From contig NZ_CP061038.1 in the NCBI RefSeq assembly GCF_014490665.1, forward strand, positions 1,736,001-1,800,000: a stretch of 64,000 bases of DNA, in the 5' to 3' direction. The number at the start of each line of letters is the position of its first letter. Within the stretch, counting starts at the first letter, position 1. This document shows, piece after piece, positions 16,618-25,694 of the stretch. The notes under the pieces are model-generated. The model did not search any database and was not told the DNA's origin. It worked only from the letters and a program-made list of their open reading frames with translations. Both the position numbers and the translations under genes were made by a program. Origin of the DNA: Sphingomonas alpina. Lineage in GTDB: Bacteria > Pseudomonadota > Alphaproteobacteria > Sphingomonadales > Sphingomonadaceae.

Positions 16618-17149
16618 GTTTTTCCATGCGCCGATAAAGCGCCGGCCGGGTCAGGCCCAGCGCCGCAGCCGCCCTGCTGATATTGCCGTCATTGCGCTCG
16701 AGCGCCTGTGCGATCGCGTGCCGCTCGATCGCCTCAAGGCTCATCGCGGCGCCTGCTCGTTGCATGGCGGTCAGCGCGACGGCGGTCCCGATCGCTGCGA
16801 CCAGCCGGTCGTTACGCCATGGTTTGAGCAGGAAGTCGGAGGCACCGCGTTTCAGGGCTTCGACTGCGAGCGTGACGCCGCCGAACACGGTCAGCATGAC
16901 GATCGCCAGGCTGGGGTCTGTACGGCGGATTGTGTCGATCACGTCCAGTCCGGCCTCCCCATCGCGCTCGCCCGGCGTGAAATTCATGTCGAGCAGCGCG
17001 GCGTCGTAACCGTCGAGCCGAAGGGGCGCAGGCAGTTCCGCCGGCGCGGCGAACCACGCGACCTCGGCAACGTTACGCAGCGCGAGACGGATCGCCTGCG
17101 CAATCGCCGCGTCGTCCTCAATCAGCAATATTCGACCAACGGGTTCCAT
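16607..17149 (-). CDS. Response regulator: receiver plus Fis-type HTH, no AAA domain
   Basis: A 180-residue regulator. The receiver has the acidic pocket Glu11/Asp12/Asp13, phosphoacceptor Asp54 (ALLDMNF), Thr87 and Lys109. The C-terminus (residues 138-180) is a Fis-family DNA-binding helix-turn-helix (RNDGNISRAAAALGLTRPALYRRM). The sequence is NtrC-like but the central sigma-54 ATPase domain is absent, so it cannot drive sigma-54 promoters alone and is more like RegA/ActR/PrrA in plan. It is transcribed with the kinase and divergently from the efflux operon; the intergenic palindrome at 17239 is its probable binding site. The ATG at 17149 precedes the first receiver strand. Confidence 0.92.
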   Translation of the reverse strand: MEPVGRILLIEDDAAIAQAIRLALRNVAEVAWFAAPAELPAPLRLDGYDAALLDMNFTPGERDGEAGLDVIDTIRRTDPSLAIVMLTVFGGVTLAVEALKRGASDFLLKPWRNDRLVAAIGTAVALTAMQRAGAAMSLEAIERHAIAQALERNDGNISRAAAALGLTRPALYRRMEKHGL

Positions 17150-17238
17150 CGCCAAAGTGTATCGGATGCGGAGACGATGCGGAACCACAGCAAAAGCAGG
17201 GGCTTGCGCGCACAACAATCCGAATCGCGTTGGCGGAC

Positions 17239-17254
17239 TGTCCGAAGTCGGACA
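17239..17254. promoter_or_regulatory. 16-bp palindromic operator before the efflux operon
   Basis: TGTCCGAAGTCGGACA: two perfect 7-base arms separated by AG. It lies in the 214-bp divergent gap between the regulator (90 bp from its start) and the HlyD gene (109 bp from its start). The same motif occurs twice near 14.5 kb. Assignment to the neighbouring response regulator rests on position and repetition. Confidence 0.78.
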
Positions 17255-17363
17255 CCGGCGGCGCCCGTTTGGCGCGTGATCTCGCTTAAGTCTTTCTATT
17301 CACCAGATTTCAAATTCATCCCGGCCCGAGCGATACTGACCGTCATGAGGAGATCATGACGCA

Positions 17364-18617
17364 ATGGACGAGCCGCTTCGGCAATCCTGGCTGCACCGCC
17401 GCCGTTGCGTCGTGGCGGTGGCCGCGGGGCTGGTGGTGCTGATGAGCGTGGCCACGATCAGCGTCCGGCGCTTCGCCACGCCTTCGCTCACCGTGCCTGC
17501 CGGGCAGGTCGCAGTCGACCGCGTGGCGCGGGGCATGTTTCGCGACACCACCAGCCTGCTGGGCAGCGTCGTGCCACGCGACACGATCTATCTCGACGCG
17601 GTGGAAGGCGGGCGCGTGCGGCGCGTGCTCGCCCGTTCGGGCGACCGGATCGTGGCCGGGCAACCACTGGTCGAATTCACCAACACCACACTTGAGCTCG
17701 ACATCCTGTCCCAGGAAGGACGCCTGATCGAATCGATCACCCAGCTCCAGGCCTATCAGCAGCAACTCGAACAGAATCGCAGCGACAATGCGCAGGCACT
17801 CGCCCTGATCCGTTACGACCGCACGCGGGTGGATCGCGCCTTGCGCCGTCGCCTGCCGCTCGCCGCGCGTGGTTTCGTCACCGGCGAAGCGATGGACCGG
17901 CTCAAGGACGAATTGCGGTCGGTCGACGACCGGCAAATGATCCAGATATCCCGCAGCCGGCGTCAGGAAGGGCTGCGCGCGCTCCAGCAGCCGCAAATCG
18001 AGGCGCAACTCGCTACCTTGCACAAGAGTCTTGCAGTGACCCGGGCGAAGCTGGGGGACCTTATCGTCCGTGCGCCGATGGGAGGGCGCTTGTCGGCCTT
18101 CGATCTCAAGCTCGGCGAGAACCGCAACCGCGGTGACCGGCTCGGCGAGATCGCACTCGATACGGGTTTCCGCGTCACCGCCAGCATCGACGAATATTAT
18201 CTCGGCCGGGTTCGGGTCGGGCAGCGCGCCGAAGTCGATGTCAAAGGCCGCCCGACGGCACTGGTCGTGACGCGGCTTTATCCGCAAGTGAAGAACGGTG
18301 CCTTTGTTGCCGACCTTGAATTCGACGCCCAGCAACCCGCCGACCTGGTCGCCGGGGAGGCTGTGCGCGGCCGGTTGTCGCTGGGTGCGGACCACGCGGC
18401 GATCCTGCTTCCTGCCGGTGCCTTTCTCGAGGCTTCGGGCGGGCAATGGGTGTTCGTCGTGGCGCAGGACGGTCGCTCCGCCGAGCGGCGACAGATCCGG
18501 ATCGGGCGGCGCAATGCCGATCAGGTCGAGATACTGGCCGGATTGATCCCCGGCGAGCGCGTGATCAGCTCCAGCTATGACGGCTGGCAGCAATATCAGC
18601 ACATCAATCTTCGATAG
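17364..18617 (+). CDS. HlyD/MacA-like periplasmic adaptor of ABC efflux system
   Basis: A 417-residue membrane-fusion protein. One N-terminal transmembrane helix (about residues 14-33) is followed by a lipoyl-like half (VVPRDTIYLDAVEGGRVRRVLARSGDRIVAGQPLVEF), a long alpha-helical hairpin (about 110-225), the second lipoyl half (LGDLIVRAPMGGRLSAFDLKLGENRNRGDRLGEI) and beta-barrel and membrane-proximal domains. It links an inner-membrane ABC permease to an outer-membrane channel for export. It begins a three-gene operon; the ATPase starts 10 bp downstream. No TolC-like gene is in the window. The divergent kinase/regulator pair probably controls it. Confidence 0.88.
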   Translation: MDEPLRQSWLHRRRCVVAVAAGLVVLMSVATISVRRFATPSLTVPAGQVAVDRVARGMFRDTTSLLGSVVPRDTIYLDAVEGGRVRRVLARSGDRIVAGQPLVEFTNTTLELDILSQEGRLIESITQLQAYQQQLEQNRSDNAQALALIRYDRTRVDRALRRRLPLAARGFVTGEAMDRLKDELRSVDDRQMIQISRSRRQEGLRALQQPQIEAQLATLHKSLAVTRAKLGDLIVRAPMGGRLSAFDLKLGENRNRGDRLGEIALDTGFRVTASIDEYYLGRVRVGQRAEVDVKGRPTALVVTRLYPQVKNGAFVADLEFDAQQPADLVAGEAVRGRLSLGADHAAILLPAGAFLEASGGQWVFVVAQDGRSAERRQIRIGRRNADQVEILAGLIPGERVISSSYDGWQQYQHINLR

Positions 18618-18627
18618 GAGCGGGACC

Positions 18628-19308
18628 ATGCTGAAAGTGAAGGCGATCTCAAAGGCCTATGAGACCAGCGATGTTCGTACGCACGCGATCAGCGACGTGT
18701 CGCTCGACATTGCCGAGGGCGAGTTCGTCGCGATCATGGGGCCATCGGGGTGCGGCAAATCGACCTTGCTCAACATTCTCGGCCTGCTCGACCGCGCCGA
18801 TACGGGGCGCACCGAACTGCTCGGCGAAGACCTCAGCCAGGCGAGCGACCGCGACCTCACCCGGGTCAGGCGCTCGACAATCGGCTTTGTGTTCCAGAGC
18901 TTCAACCTCGTCGACGAACTGACGGTCGTGCAGAATGTCGAGCTCGGATTGCTCTATCGCGGCTTCGGCGCACGCGAGCGGCGTGAGCGAATCGAGGCGG
19001 CGCTCGACCAGGTCGGCATGCGGCATCGCGCACGCCATGTCCCCAAGCAATTGTCGGGCGGCCAGCAACAGCGCGTGGCGGTGGCGCGCGCAATCGTCTG
19101 TGCTCCCCGCCTGATCCTTGCTGATGAACCGACCGGCAATCTCGACAGCGCCAATGGTGCGGCGGTGATGCAATTGCTGAAGGATGCGGTCGGACGCGGC
19201 ACCACGGTCGTGATGGTTACTCACTCGCTCGCGCAAGCCGACCAGGCGGATCGCAGAATCCAGCTGCTCGATGGTCGGATCGTCAGCCAGACTCAGCTCG
19301 GGGCCTGA
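18628..19308 (+). CDS. ABC transporter ATP-binding protein (MacB/LolD type)
   Basis: A 226-residue ATPase that powers the FtsX-type permease encoded next. Walker A is GPSGCGKST at residues 38-46, the Q loop Gln90, the signature LSGGQQQ at 142-148, Walker B LILADE at 162-167 and the switch His in VTHS. The extended [20 protein letters not shown] region is typical of the MacB/LolD subfamily. The ATG at 18628 follows TAGGAG at good distance; an earlier in-frame ATG at 18577 overlaps the adaptor gene. The permease gene begins 3 bp after its stop. Confidence 0.93.
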   Translation: MLKVKAISKAYETSDVRTHAISDVSLDIAEGEFVAIMGPSGCGKSTLLNILGLLDRADTGRTELLGEDLSQASDRDLTRVRRSTIGFVFQSFNLVDELTVVQNVELGLLYRGFGARERRERIEAALDQVGMRHRARHVPKQLSGGQQQRVAVARAIVCAPRLILADEPTGNLDSANGAAVMQLLKDAVGRGTTVVMVTHSLAQADQADRRIQLLDGRIVSQTQLGA

Positions 19309-19311
19309 GCG

Positions 19312-21733
19312 ATGCTGCGCAACCTTCTCGCCGCAACCTTCGGCGCGCTCGCGTTGAACCGTCTCTATGCGGTGGTGACGCTGGTCGGGCTCGCGCTGGC
19401 GTTCGCCGCGGCGATCCTGATCGGGCTCTTCGTGCGGCAGCAATATGCCTATGAACAGTTCATCCCGGGATATGAGCGCGTGTTCCGGATGACCGCCACG
19501 GTCGCGCAGCCGGGCCAGCCGGAACGGGTTTCGGCGGTGACGCCCTCGGTCCTGGCCGGCGCGCTGGCGGTACGAACCGACCGGGTCGAAGCCGTGGCGC
19601 GGCTTTATCAGGATGCGCCGGTCATTCGCGCCGGCAGCGATCGGAGGGCTGCGCGTGCGAGCGGATTCTGTCTGGGCCGACCCCTCCGTCTTCAGGGTCT
19701 TGCCGATCCCCGCGATTGCAGGTGCGCTCGACGCCGCGCTGGCCGAGCCCGATACGATCGTGGTCACCCGCAGTGCTGCCCTGCGCCTGTTCGGGCGCGA
19801 CGCGCCGATCGGCGCAGCGATCGAGATCGTCGAGTCCAAAAGGGCCGCACGGCGGCTCAAAATCACCGCCGTGATCGAGGATTTGCCGCCCGAAACGCAT
19901 CTCGACTTGCAGTTCATCGCCTCGGGGCGTGGCGCGACCTCGCCGCTCGGGCGGGCGGATGCGAGCCCGGTGCCGACGATCGAGGCGCCGATCGTCACTT
20001 ATGTGCGGGCCCGGCCCGGCGTGACGCGCGCGGACCTGCAGCCCGTGCTCGACGAGATCATCCGCCCGTTTCAGGCGATGGCGGCGGCGAGCGGCACCAA
20101 GGTCGGCGGTTATGCGCTGCCGATCGCCGATATACATTTCGGGCCGGCGGACGATAGTCCGCACGGCAAGCCGAGCGTAGACCCCGCCATCGTCGTCGCG
20201 ATCGGTGCAGTTGGCGCTCTCATCCTGATCATGGCATCGACCAGCTATGTCGCATTGATGACGGCCCGCGCCGGTCGTCGTGCGGTCGAGGTCGCGGTGC
20301 GCAAGGCATGCGGCGCCGGCCGAGGCCAGCTCCTGGCGCAGTTTCTGGGCGAGAGCCTGGCCCTGACCCTGATCGCACTCGTCGCGGCGATGGGCGTGGT
20401 CGAGTTGGTGCTGCCCGCGGTCAACGGCGTGCTTGGCCTGTCGCTCTCGTTCGACCTGACGCGGGAGCCGCTGCTTCTCATGCCGCTGCTGGCCGCCTGG
20501 CTGGTGATCGGGGTGGCATCGGGCCTCTATCCGGCGCTCGTCCTGTCGTCGTTCACGCCATCGGTGGCGCTGCGCGGCGGGCCTGCAGGGATCGGTGGAA
20601 CGGTGTGGATCGGACGCGCGATGGTGGTCGTCCAGTTCGCCATCCTGACCGGCCTGCTGGTGGCGACGATCACCATTTATCGGCAGACGCATCTGGCCAT
20701 CGCAAGCGCGCTTGGCGCCGGTCGCGGACCCATACTCACGGTCGCGGCCAATTGCCGCTCCGGCTTCGCGCAGGCGGCGCGTGAGTTGCCAGGGGTCCGC
20801 GAGGCCAGCTGCGCATCGGTGGGCGCGCTCAACATGGGACCACAAGGCGCGGTCACCGCGATCAACCGCAACGGGCAGCGCTTCACGCCGGGATTCGTCG
20901 ATGTCGACGCGCATTTCTTCGGTACCTTCGGGGTAAGGCCGCTCGCGGGGCGCGTCTTTTCGCCTGACCATGGAAGCGGAGATGCGAAGCGGGAGGTCGT
21001 TCTCAACCAGACTGCCGCCCGGCACTTCGGCTTCGCATCTCCGCGTGCCGCGATCGGCCAGCCGATCGGGATCTCGCTGCAGGTCGGCGTCAACCCGGCA
21101 CCCGTCCCTCACACGATCATCGGAGTCGTGCCGGATGTCGCCGCAAGCGTGCTGAGCCCGGCCGGCGAACTCGTCTACAATGCGGGTTCGCCCGAAGCGG
21201 GCATCCTGGCCGTCGAAACCCGCCCGGAGATGATCCCCGATGTGCGCCGTCGCCTCGAACGGCTCTGGCGCGCCATAGGCGACGGCGCTCCGCTTGAAGC
21301 GCAACTGCTCTCGCAGCTTGAGCGGCATCGCTACCGGACCGCCATCGTCCAAGGGTGGGTGACCGGCGCCTGTGCGCTGGTCGCGCTGGTCATCGCCGCA
21401 ATGGGGCTGTTCGCGCTGTCGGCATTCACCGCGGACCGGCGCACCAAGGAGATCGGCGTTCGCCGGGCAATGGGAGCTTCGACCGGCGCAATCGTCCATC
21501 TCCTCCTGTGGCAGTTCCTCACGCCATTCCTGGTGGCGTGCACGATAGGGATCCTGCTGAGCACCGTCATCATGCGCCATTGGCTGGAGCAGTTCGCGTC
21601 GCGGGTCGATGTGCCGCTATGGCTGCTCGGTGCTGTGGTTGCGGCCACGGCGGTCTTCGCAATCTCCGCGGTGCTGGTGAACGTGCTCGCTGCGGCACGC
21701 GCAAAACCGATCGATGCCCTGCGCTATGAATGA
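19312..21733 (+). pseudogene. FtsX/MacB-type ABC permease with a frameshift
   Basis: Permease of about 807 residues if read through. The 5' frame (from ATG 19312) encodes the first transmembrane helix (about residues 19-41) and the start of the MacB periplasmic core domain. Near 19640 the reading shifts by one base into the frame that carries GGLRVRADSVWADPSVFRVL, the rest of the core and two FtsX domains with seven further membrane helices, ending in AKPIDALRYE. The duplicated FtsX arrangement is that of long MacB-like permeases. Removal of one base near GCGATCGGAGGG restores one frame. If the shift is real, the adaptor and ATPase have lost their permease. Confidence 0.82.
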
Positions 21734-21845
21734 GGCGGTGGTGTAGCCGTTTCGACCGACCGCCACTCTTCCGACCCTTCCACACAGATTTCAGCGTGTT
21801 TCGCGCGACGCCCCTGGCTTGCCCGAAAACAAAAAAGGATGACCC

Positions 21846-22169
21846 ATGAAGTGTCCTGTATTCCTCCCGATATTGCTCCTGACAGCGTGCGTGGGGCGCG
21901 GACAACTCGATCGGCAAGCGCCGGATTTGAGACTTGTCTATCATGACCTGGCACTGGAGACGGCGGCCGGACGTGCCGCATTGGCCGCACGTGTCGCCCA
22001 GTCGGCCGCGTCTTTCTGCCGGACCTATGATCCGCGGGATTACGAGCGGATATTTGCTCTGGGACTTGCCAATAGCGGCAATTGTCCGGGTGTGGCTGGG
22101 ATCATGCTGGCACGACGCATGCCCGCACGCGTACGCCGGGCCTATCAGGCGGGGAGGCGAGGTGAGTAG
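21846..22169 (+). CDS. UrcA family lipoprotein
   Basis: A 107-residue secreted protein. A short signal peptide ends in the lipobox-like LLTAC with the modified cysteine about residue 15. The mature part shows the UrcA pattern: a DLRLVYHDLALETAAGRAALAARV segment then a Cys-containing helix (SFCRTYDPRDY). UrcA proteins are small, common in sphingomonads and of unknown function. A purine-rich AAAAAAGGA precedes the ATG. It lies 112 bp downstream of the permease on the same strand and may be co-expressed with the efflux operon. Confidence 0.75.
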   Translation: MKCPVFLPILLLTACVGRGQLDRQAPDLRLVYHDLALETAAGRAALAARVAQSAASFCRTYDPRDYERIFALGLANSGNCPGVAGIMLARRMPARVRRAYQAGRRGE

Positions 22170-22243
22170 CGATCTCAAGGTAAACTGAGAAAGCGTACGC
22201 CGGTATCCGTCCGGCAAGCGATGTAATGCTCGACCTCCCTGAT

Positions 22244-22316
22244 GGTCGATCGCTGCGACCACGGGGCTACAGGAGGGACGGCGGGAGATATGTTACACCC
22301 TATTGTCCCATATCGC
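22244..22316 (-). repeat. Solo inverted copy of the 68-bp hairpin unit
   Basis: Inside a 524-bp gap (22170-22693) with no visible gene. GAGATATG at 22285 pairs with CATATCGC at 22309-22316, and GAGATATGTTACACC is the exact complement of the GGTGTAACATATCTC 15-mer found three times at 52.4 kb. A second hairpin GGTCG/CGACC (22244-22260) precedes it, matching the alternating hairpin order of the array read on the other strand. The remaining gap contains ATGTAG/CTACAT (near 22519-22540) and nothing else I can name. Confidence 0.7.
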
Positions 22317-22693
22317 TGGCGCGAGGCGGGCGAGCCAGGCTGTCGATCGTGCCGAGTTTCCCTTTGCCGAAATGAAAACCAGCGTTGGATGACTTCCAAT
22401 CGGATCCATGACGGTCCGTCTGGGTGCGTAGGTCGCGAATCGCCTGACAGGGGCGGGTTTTTTCCGCAGTAAAAGACGTCTTCATAAGATTCGGCCGAGT
22501 AGATTGATAACGTTCTCATGTAGGTACATCACTACATTGTGCCCTGCTGGCAACAGATCGCGGGAGAATGGCGAAAATCGAACTGCCTTGCCGTGGCTGA
22601 GCCAAAAAATGGCTTGTCCCATGACAGGTTCGTTGTTCCTCTGACCCTCAGAACCACCCGCGCAAGCCGGGCGGCGAGCCGGGAGAGGGGGAA

Positions 22694-24022
22694 ATGAGCC
22701 CGACTGAATTGAGCGTCGCGTTCTTCCTGCAGATGTTCGTCATCGTCGCTGCTTGCCGGGTGATGGGCTGGCTGATGAAGCGCTTTTTCGATCAGCCGCA
22801 GGTGATCGGCGAAATGATCGCCGGCATCGTCCTGGGCCCATCGCTATTCGGATTGCTGGCGCCCGATCTGCAGCATTTGCTGTTTCCCAAGGATACCAAA
22901 TCGGTCCTGTATGTCGGCGCCCAACTCGGCGTCGGGTTGTACATGTTCCTGGTCGGCCTGGGCTTTCGCACCGACCATTTCAAATCCAACGCGCGCAGCG
23001 CGGTGGCGGTTTCGCTGTCGGGCATGATCGCGCCGTTTCTGGTGGCGATTGGACTCACGCCGTGGCTGCTGAACCTCGGCCTGTTCGGAACGGGCATCGG
23101 CGCAGGGCAGGCGACCTTGTTCATGGGCGCGGCGATCTCGATCACGGCTTTTCCTGTGCTCGCGCGGATCGTTCAGGAGCGCGGATTGTCGAAGACACCG
23201 CTGGGTTCGCTGTCCCTTTCGGCAGGCGCGATCGACGATGCCGGTGCCTGGACGGTGCTGGCGATCGTGCTGGCGAGCTTTGGCGGCGGAGCACCGCTGG
23301 CGATGAAGGCAGTCATCGGCGGCGGCCTGTTCGCCTTCTTCATGCTGACTATGGGGCCCAGGGTGCTGGCGCCGCTCGCGCGCTGGGCCGAGCGCGAAGG
23401 CCGGATCACGCCGCCCCTGCTCGCCACGGTCATCGCATTGTTCATGCTGAGCGCCTGGGCGATGGATGCTGCGGGTCTCCATTCTGTATTCGGTGGCTTC
23501 CTGCTCGGCGTGGCGATGCCACGCGGCATGCTGAGCCATGAGCTCAAGAAGCAGCTCGAGCCATTCACGGTCGCGCTGCTGGTGCCGATGTTCTTCACCT
23601 TTTCGGGCCTGAACACCCAGCTCTCGATGGTGAACAGTATCGAACTCGCCGCGGTGGCCGGTGTGATTCTTGCCGGCTCGATCCTTGCCAAGGGCGGCGC
23701 CTGCTGGGCGGCCGCTCGCCTGACCGGCCAGGATAATCCGACTGCGATGGCGGTCGGCGCATTGATGAACGCCCGCGGGCTGATGGAATTGATCATCATC
23801 AATATCGGCCTGCAAAAGGGGATCATCGGGCCCGCATTGTTCTCTATGCTGGTGATCATGGCGCTGGTCACGACGTTGATGGCGTCGCCGTTGTTCGAAC
23901 TGGTCTATGGTCGAAAGGCGCGGGCCAGCGGTATGCTCGGTGCACTGAACGAAGAGGAGGAGACCGTCGCGCGATCCGGCGCCCCGGCCGCCTGGCCTTC
24001 GGTCCGGGAGCGGGATGCGTGA
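22694..24022 (+). CDS. CPA2-type cation:proton antiporter
   Basis: A 442-residue integral membrane protein with about 12 hydrophobic helices, the Kef/NapA-like Na+/H+ exchanger fold (PF00999). Segments such as QPQVIGEMIAGIVLGPSLFG, AISITAFPVLARI and SLSAGAIDDAGAWTVLAIV contain the Asp-Asp pair used for ion binding in CPA2 members. There is no C-terminal TrkA-N domain, unlike KefB/KefC; the tail is short and acidic (NEEEET). A weak GGGAGAGGGGG precedes the ATG. Its final 8 bases overlap a 42-codon ORF leading into the halogenase gene. Confidence 0.9.
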   Translation: MSPTELSVAFFLQMFVIVAACRVMGWLMKRFFDQPQVIGEMIAGIVLGPSLFGLLAPDLQHLLFPKDTKSVLYVGAQLGVGLYMFLVGLGFRTDHFKSNARSAVAVSLSGMIAPFLVAIGLTPWLLNLGLFGTGIGAGQATLFMGAAISITAFPVLARIVQERGLSKTPLGSLSLSAGAIDDAGAWTVLAIVLASFGGGAPLAMKAVIGGGLFAFFMLTMGPRVLAPLARWAEREGRITPPLLATVIALFMLSAWAMDAAGLHSVFGGFLLGVAMPRGMLSHELKKQLEPFTVALLVPMFFTFSGLNTQLSMVNSIELAAVAGVILAGSILAKGGACWAAARLTGQDNPTAMAVGALMNARGLMELIIINIGLQKGIIGPALFSMLVIMALVTTLMASPLFELVYGRKARASGMLGALNEEEETVARSGAPAAWPSVRERDA

Positions 24023-24143
24023 AGCACGGTCATGGAGGATCGTGGATTTCAAACCAAGTGACGGAGTTCGGTTCGATATGTTCGGCAACCATATCCTCGA
24101 CGGCAGAGACGCCGCCATGGCCCAGGGATCTGTCAAGCAATGA
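24015..24143 (+). CDS. Small ORF (42 aa) overlapping antiporter and halogenase genes
   Basis: ATG at 24015 lies in the last codons of the antiporter gene and the TGA at 24141-24143 overlaps the halogenase ATG as ATGA. The 42-residue product, starting MREARSWRIVDFKPSDG and ending MAQGSVKQ, has no signal peptide, no membrane segment and no Cys; it matches nothing I know. Its interest is the double overlap, which would couple translation of the antiporter to the halogenase, whose own ribosome binding site is weak. It could be a leader-type ORF or a chance frame, so confidence is moderate. Confidence 0.4.
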   Translation: MREARSWRIVDFKPSDGVRFDMFGNHILDGRDAAMAQGSVKQ

Positions 24144-25651
24144 CCAGTGCAGGCAGGCAAACACGCAGGATCGTGATCGCAGGCGGTGGTACCGCAGGCT
24201 GGATGATGGCGGCGGCAATCTCACGGACGCTGGGCCGTGCGGTCGACCTGACCGTTGTCGAATCGGAGGCGATCGGCACGATCGGAGTCGGCGAATCAAC
24301 CATCCCGCCGCTGGTGAATTTCAACCGCATCCTGGGCATTCCGGAACCCGAATTCATGCGGGAGACGCAGGCGACTTTCAAACTGGGCATTCTGTTCGAC
24401 AATTGGAAGCAGGACGGCGATCGCTATTTTCATAGCTTCGGCTCGTCGGGAAAGGATCATTGGTCGGCGGGCTTCCAGCATTTCTGGCTTCATGGCCAGA
24501 CGCGTGGACATCAGCAATCCTATGACGATTATTGCCTTGAACTGGTCGCCGGGCTTCAGGGCAAGTTTGCGCATCTGCCTGAGAACCGGATGAACTATGC
24601 CTATCATGTCGATGCCACGCTCTATGGCCGGTATCTGCGCAAGCTGGCCGAGGCGGAGGGGACGACGCGCGTCGAGGGCAAGATCGCTCGTGTCGAACTC
24701 GACGGGGAAAGCGGCGACATCGCGGCGCTGGTGCTGGAGGATGAGCGCCGGATCGAAGGCGATTTCTTCGTCGATTGCACAGGCTTTCGCGGATTGCTGA
24801 TCGAAGGCGCGCTCCATGCCGGGTTCGAGGACTGGACCCATTGGCTGCCGAACGATTCCGCCATCGCGCTGCAGACCAAGCATCTCGGGCCGCCGCAGCC
24901 CTATACTCAGGCGATCGCGCATGACGCGGGCTGGCAATGGCGCATTCCGCTGCAGCACCGCATGGGCAGCGGCATCGTTTATTGCAGCCGCTACCTGTCG
25001 CGCGATGCGGCGCTCGATCGCCTGGTTTCAAGTGTCGGCGAGCCGTTGATCGACCCGATCTATCTGAGCTTCAAGGGCGGTGTGCGGCGGCGGCAATGGT
25101 ACCGCAATTGCGTCGCGGTCGGGCTGGCGGGCGGTTTCGTCGAGCCGCTGGAGGCGACTACCGTTCACCTCATCCAGCGCGCCGTGCTGCGCGTTATCCG
25201 GCTGATGCCGAACGGGCGGGTCAGCGAACGCGATGCCGTCGAATTCAACGAACAGCAGTTGCAGGACATCACGCAGATCCGCGATTTCATCATCCTGCAT
25301 TACAAGGCAACCGAACGCCGCGACAGCCCGTTCTGGCGGCATTGCGCCGACATGGAAATCCCGGACTCGCTTGCTCAGAAGATCGAATTGTTCCGTGAGA
25401 CCGGTCGTGTGTTTCGCAAGAACGAGGAACTGTTCGCGGAAAACAGCTGGGTGCAGGTGATGATGGGGCAGGGGATCATGCCGCGGGCCTATCACCCGAT
25501 TGCGGAGAAGCTGGGCGAGGATGAACTCGACAGGCTGCTCTCGACTCTGCGCGACAATGTCGCGCGAACCGTCGCGACGCTGCCGGCGCATCAGGCCTAT
25601 GTCGAACAATATTGTCGCGTCGCATCACCGCAGAAACGGGTTACGATCTGA
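24140..25651 (+). CDS. Flavin-dependent tryptophan halogenase family protein
   Basis: A 503-residue FADH2-dependent halogenase. The FAD motif GGGTAGW at residues 15-21 is the halogenase form of the Rossmann loop. The lysine that binds hypohalous acid is Lys81 (TFKLGILF), the signature WxWxIP is WQWRIP at 265-270, and Glu335 in GGFVEPLEATT corresponds to the second catalytic residue of PrnA/RebH. All key residues are present, so activity is likely, but free tryptophan need not be the substrate; sphingomonads and caulobacters have many such proteins of unknown target. Reduced flavin must come from a reductase not seen here. Confidence 0.93.
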   Translation: MTSAGRQTRRIVIAGGGTAGWMMAAAISRTLGRAVDLTVVESEAIGTIGVGESTIPPLVNFNRILGIPEPEFMRETQATFKLGILFDNWKQDGDRYFHSFGSSGKDHWSAGFQHFWLHGQTRGHQQSYDDYCLELVAGLQGKFAHLPENRMNYAYHVDATLYGRYLRKLAEAEGTTRVEGKIARVELDGESGDIAALVLEDERRIEGDFFVDCTGFRGLLIEGALHAGFEDWTHWLPNDSAIALQTKHLGPPQPYTQAIAHDAGWQWRIPLQHRMGSGIVYCSRYLSRDAALDRLVSSVGEPLIDPIYLSFKGGVRRRQWYRNCVAVGLAGGFVEPLEATTVHLIQRAVLRVIRLMPNGRVSERDAVEFNEQQLQDITQIRDFIILHYKATERRDSPFWRHCADMEIPDSLAQKIELFRETGRVFRKNEELFAENSWVQVMMGQGIMPRAYHPIAEKLGEDELDRLLSTLRDNVARTVATLPAHQAYVEQYCRVASPQKRVTI

Positions 25652-25694
25652 CCCCGCAAGGATCTTGCCTGGAAATGCGTCTGTTCCGGACGAA

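Noticed and set aside
17255..17363. Sigma-54 promoter before the HlyD gene
   Set aside because: A TGGCGC...CGC pattern is present but the GG-GC spacing is 11, not 10, and the regulator lacks the AAA domain needed for sigma-54.
18649..21580. Long minus-strand frames opposite the ABC transporter genes
   Set aside because: The plus strand carries intact Walker A/B and FtsX features; the minus-strand products are Arg/Asp-rich shadows.
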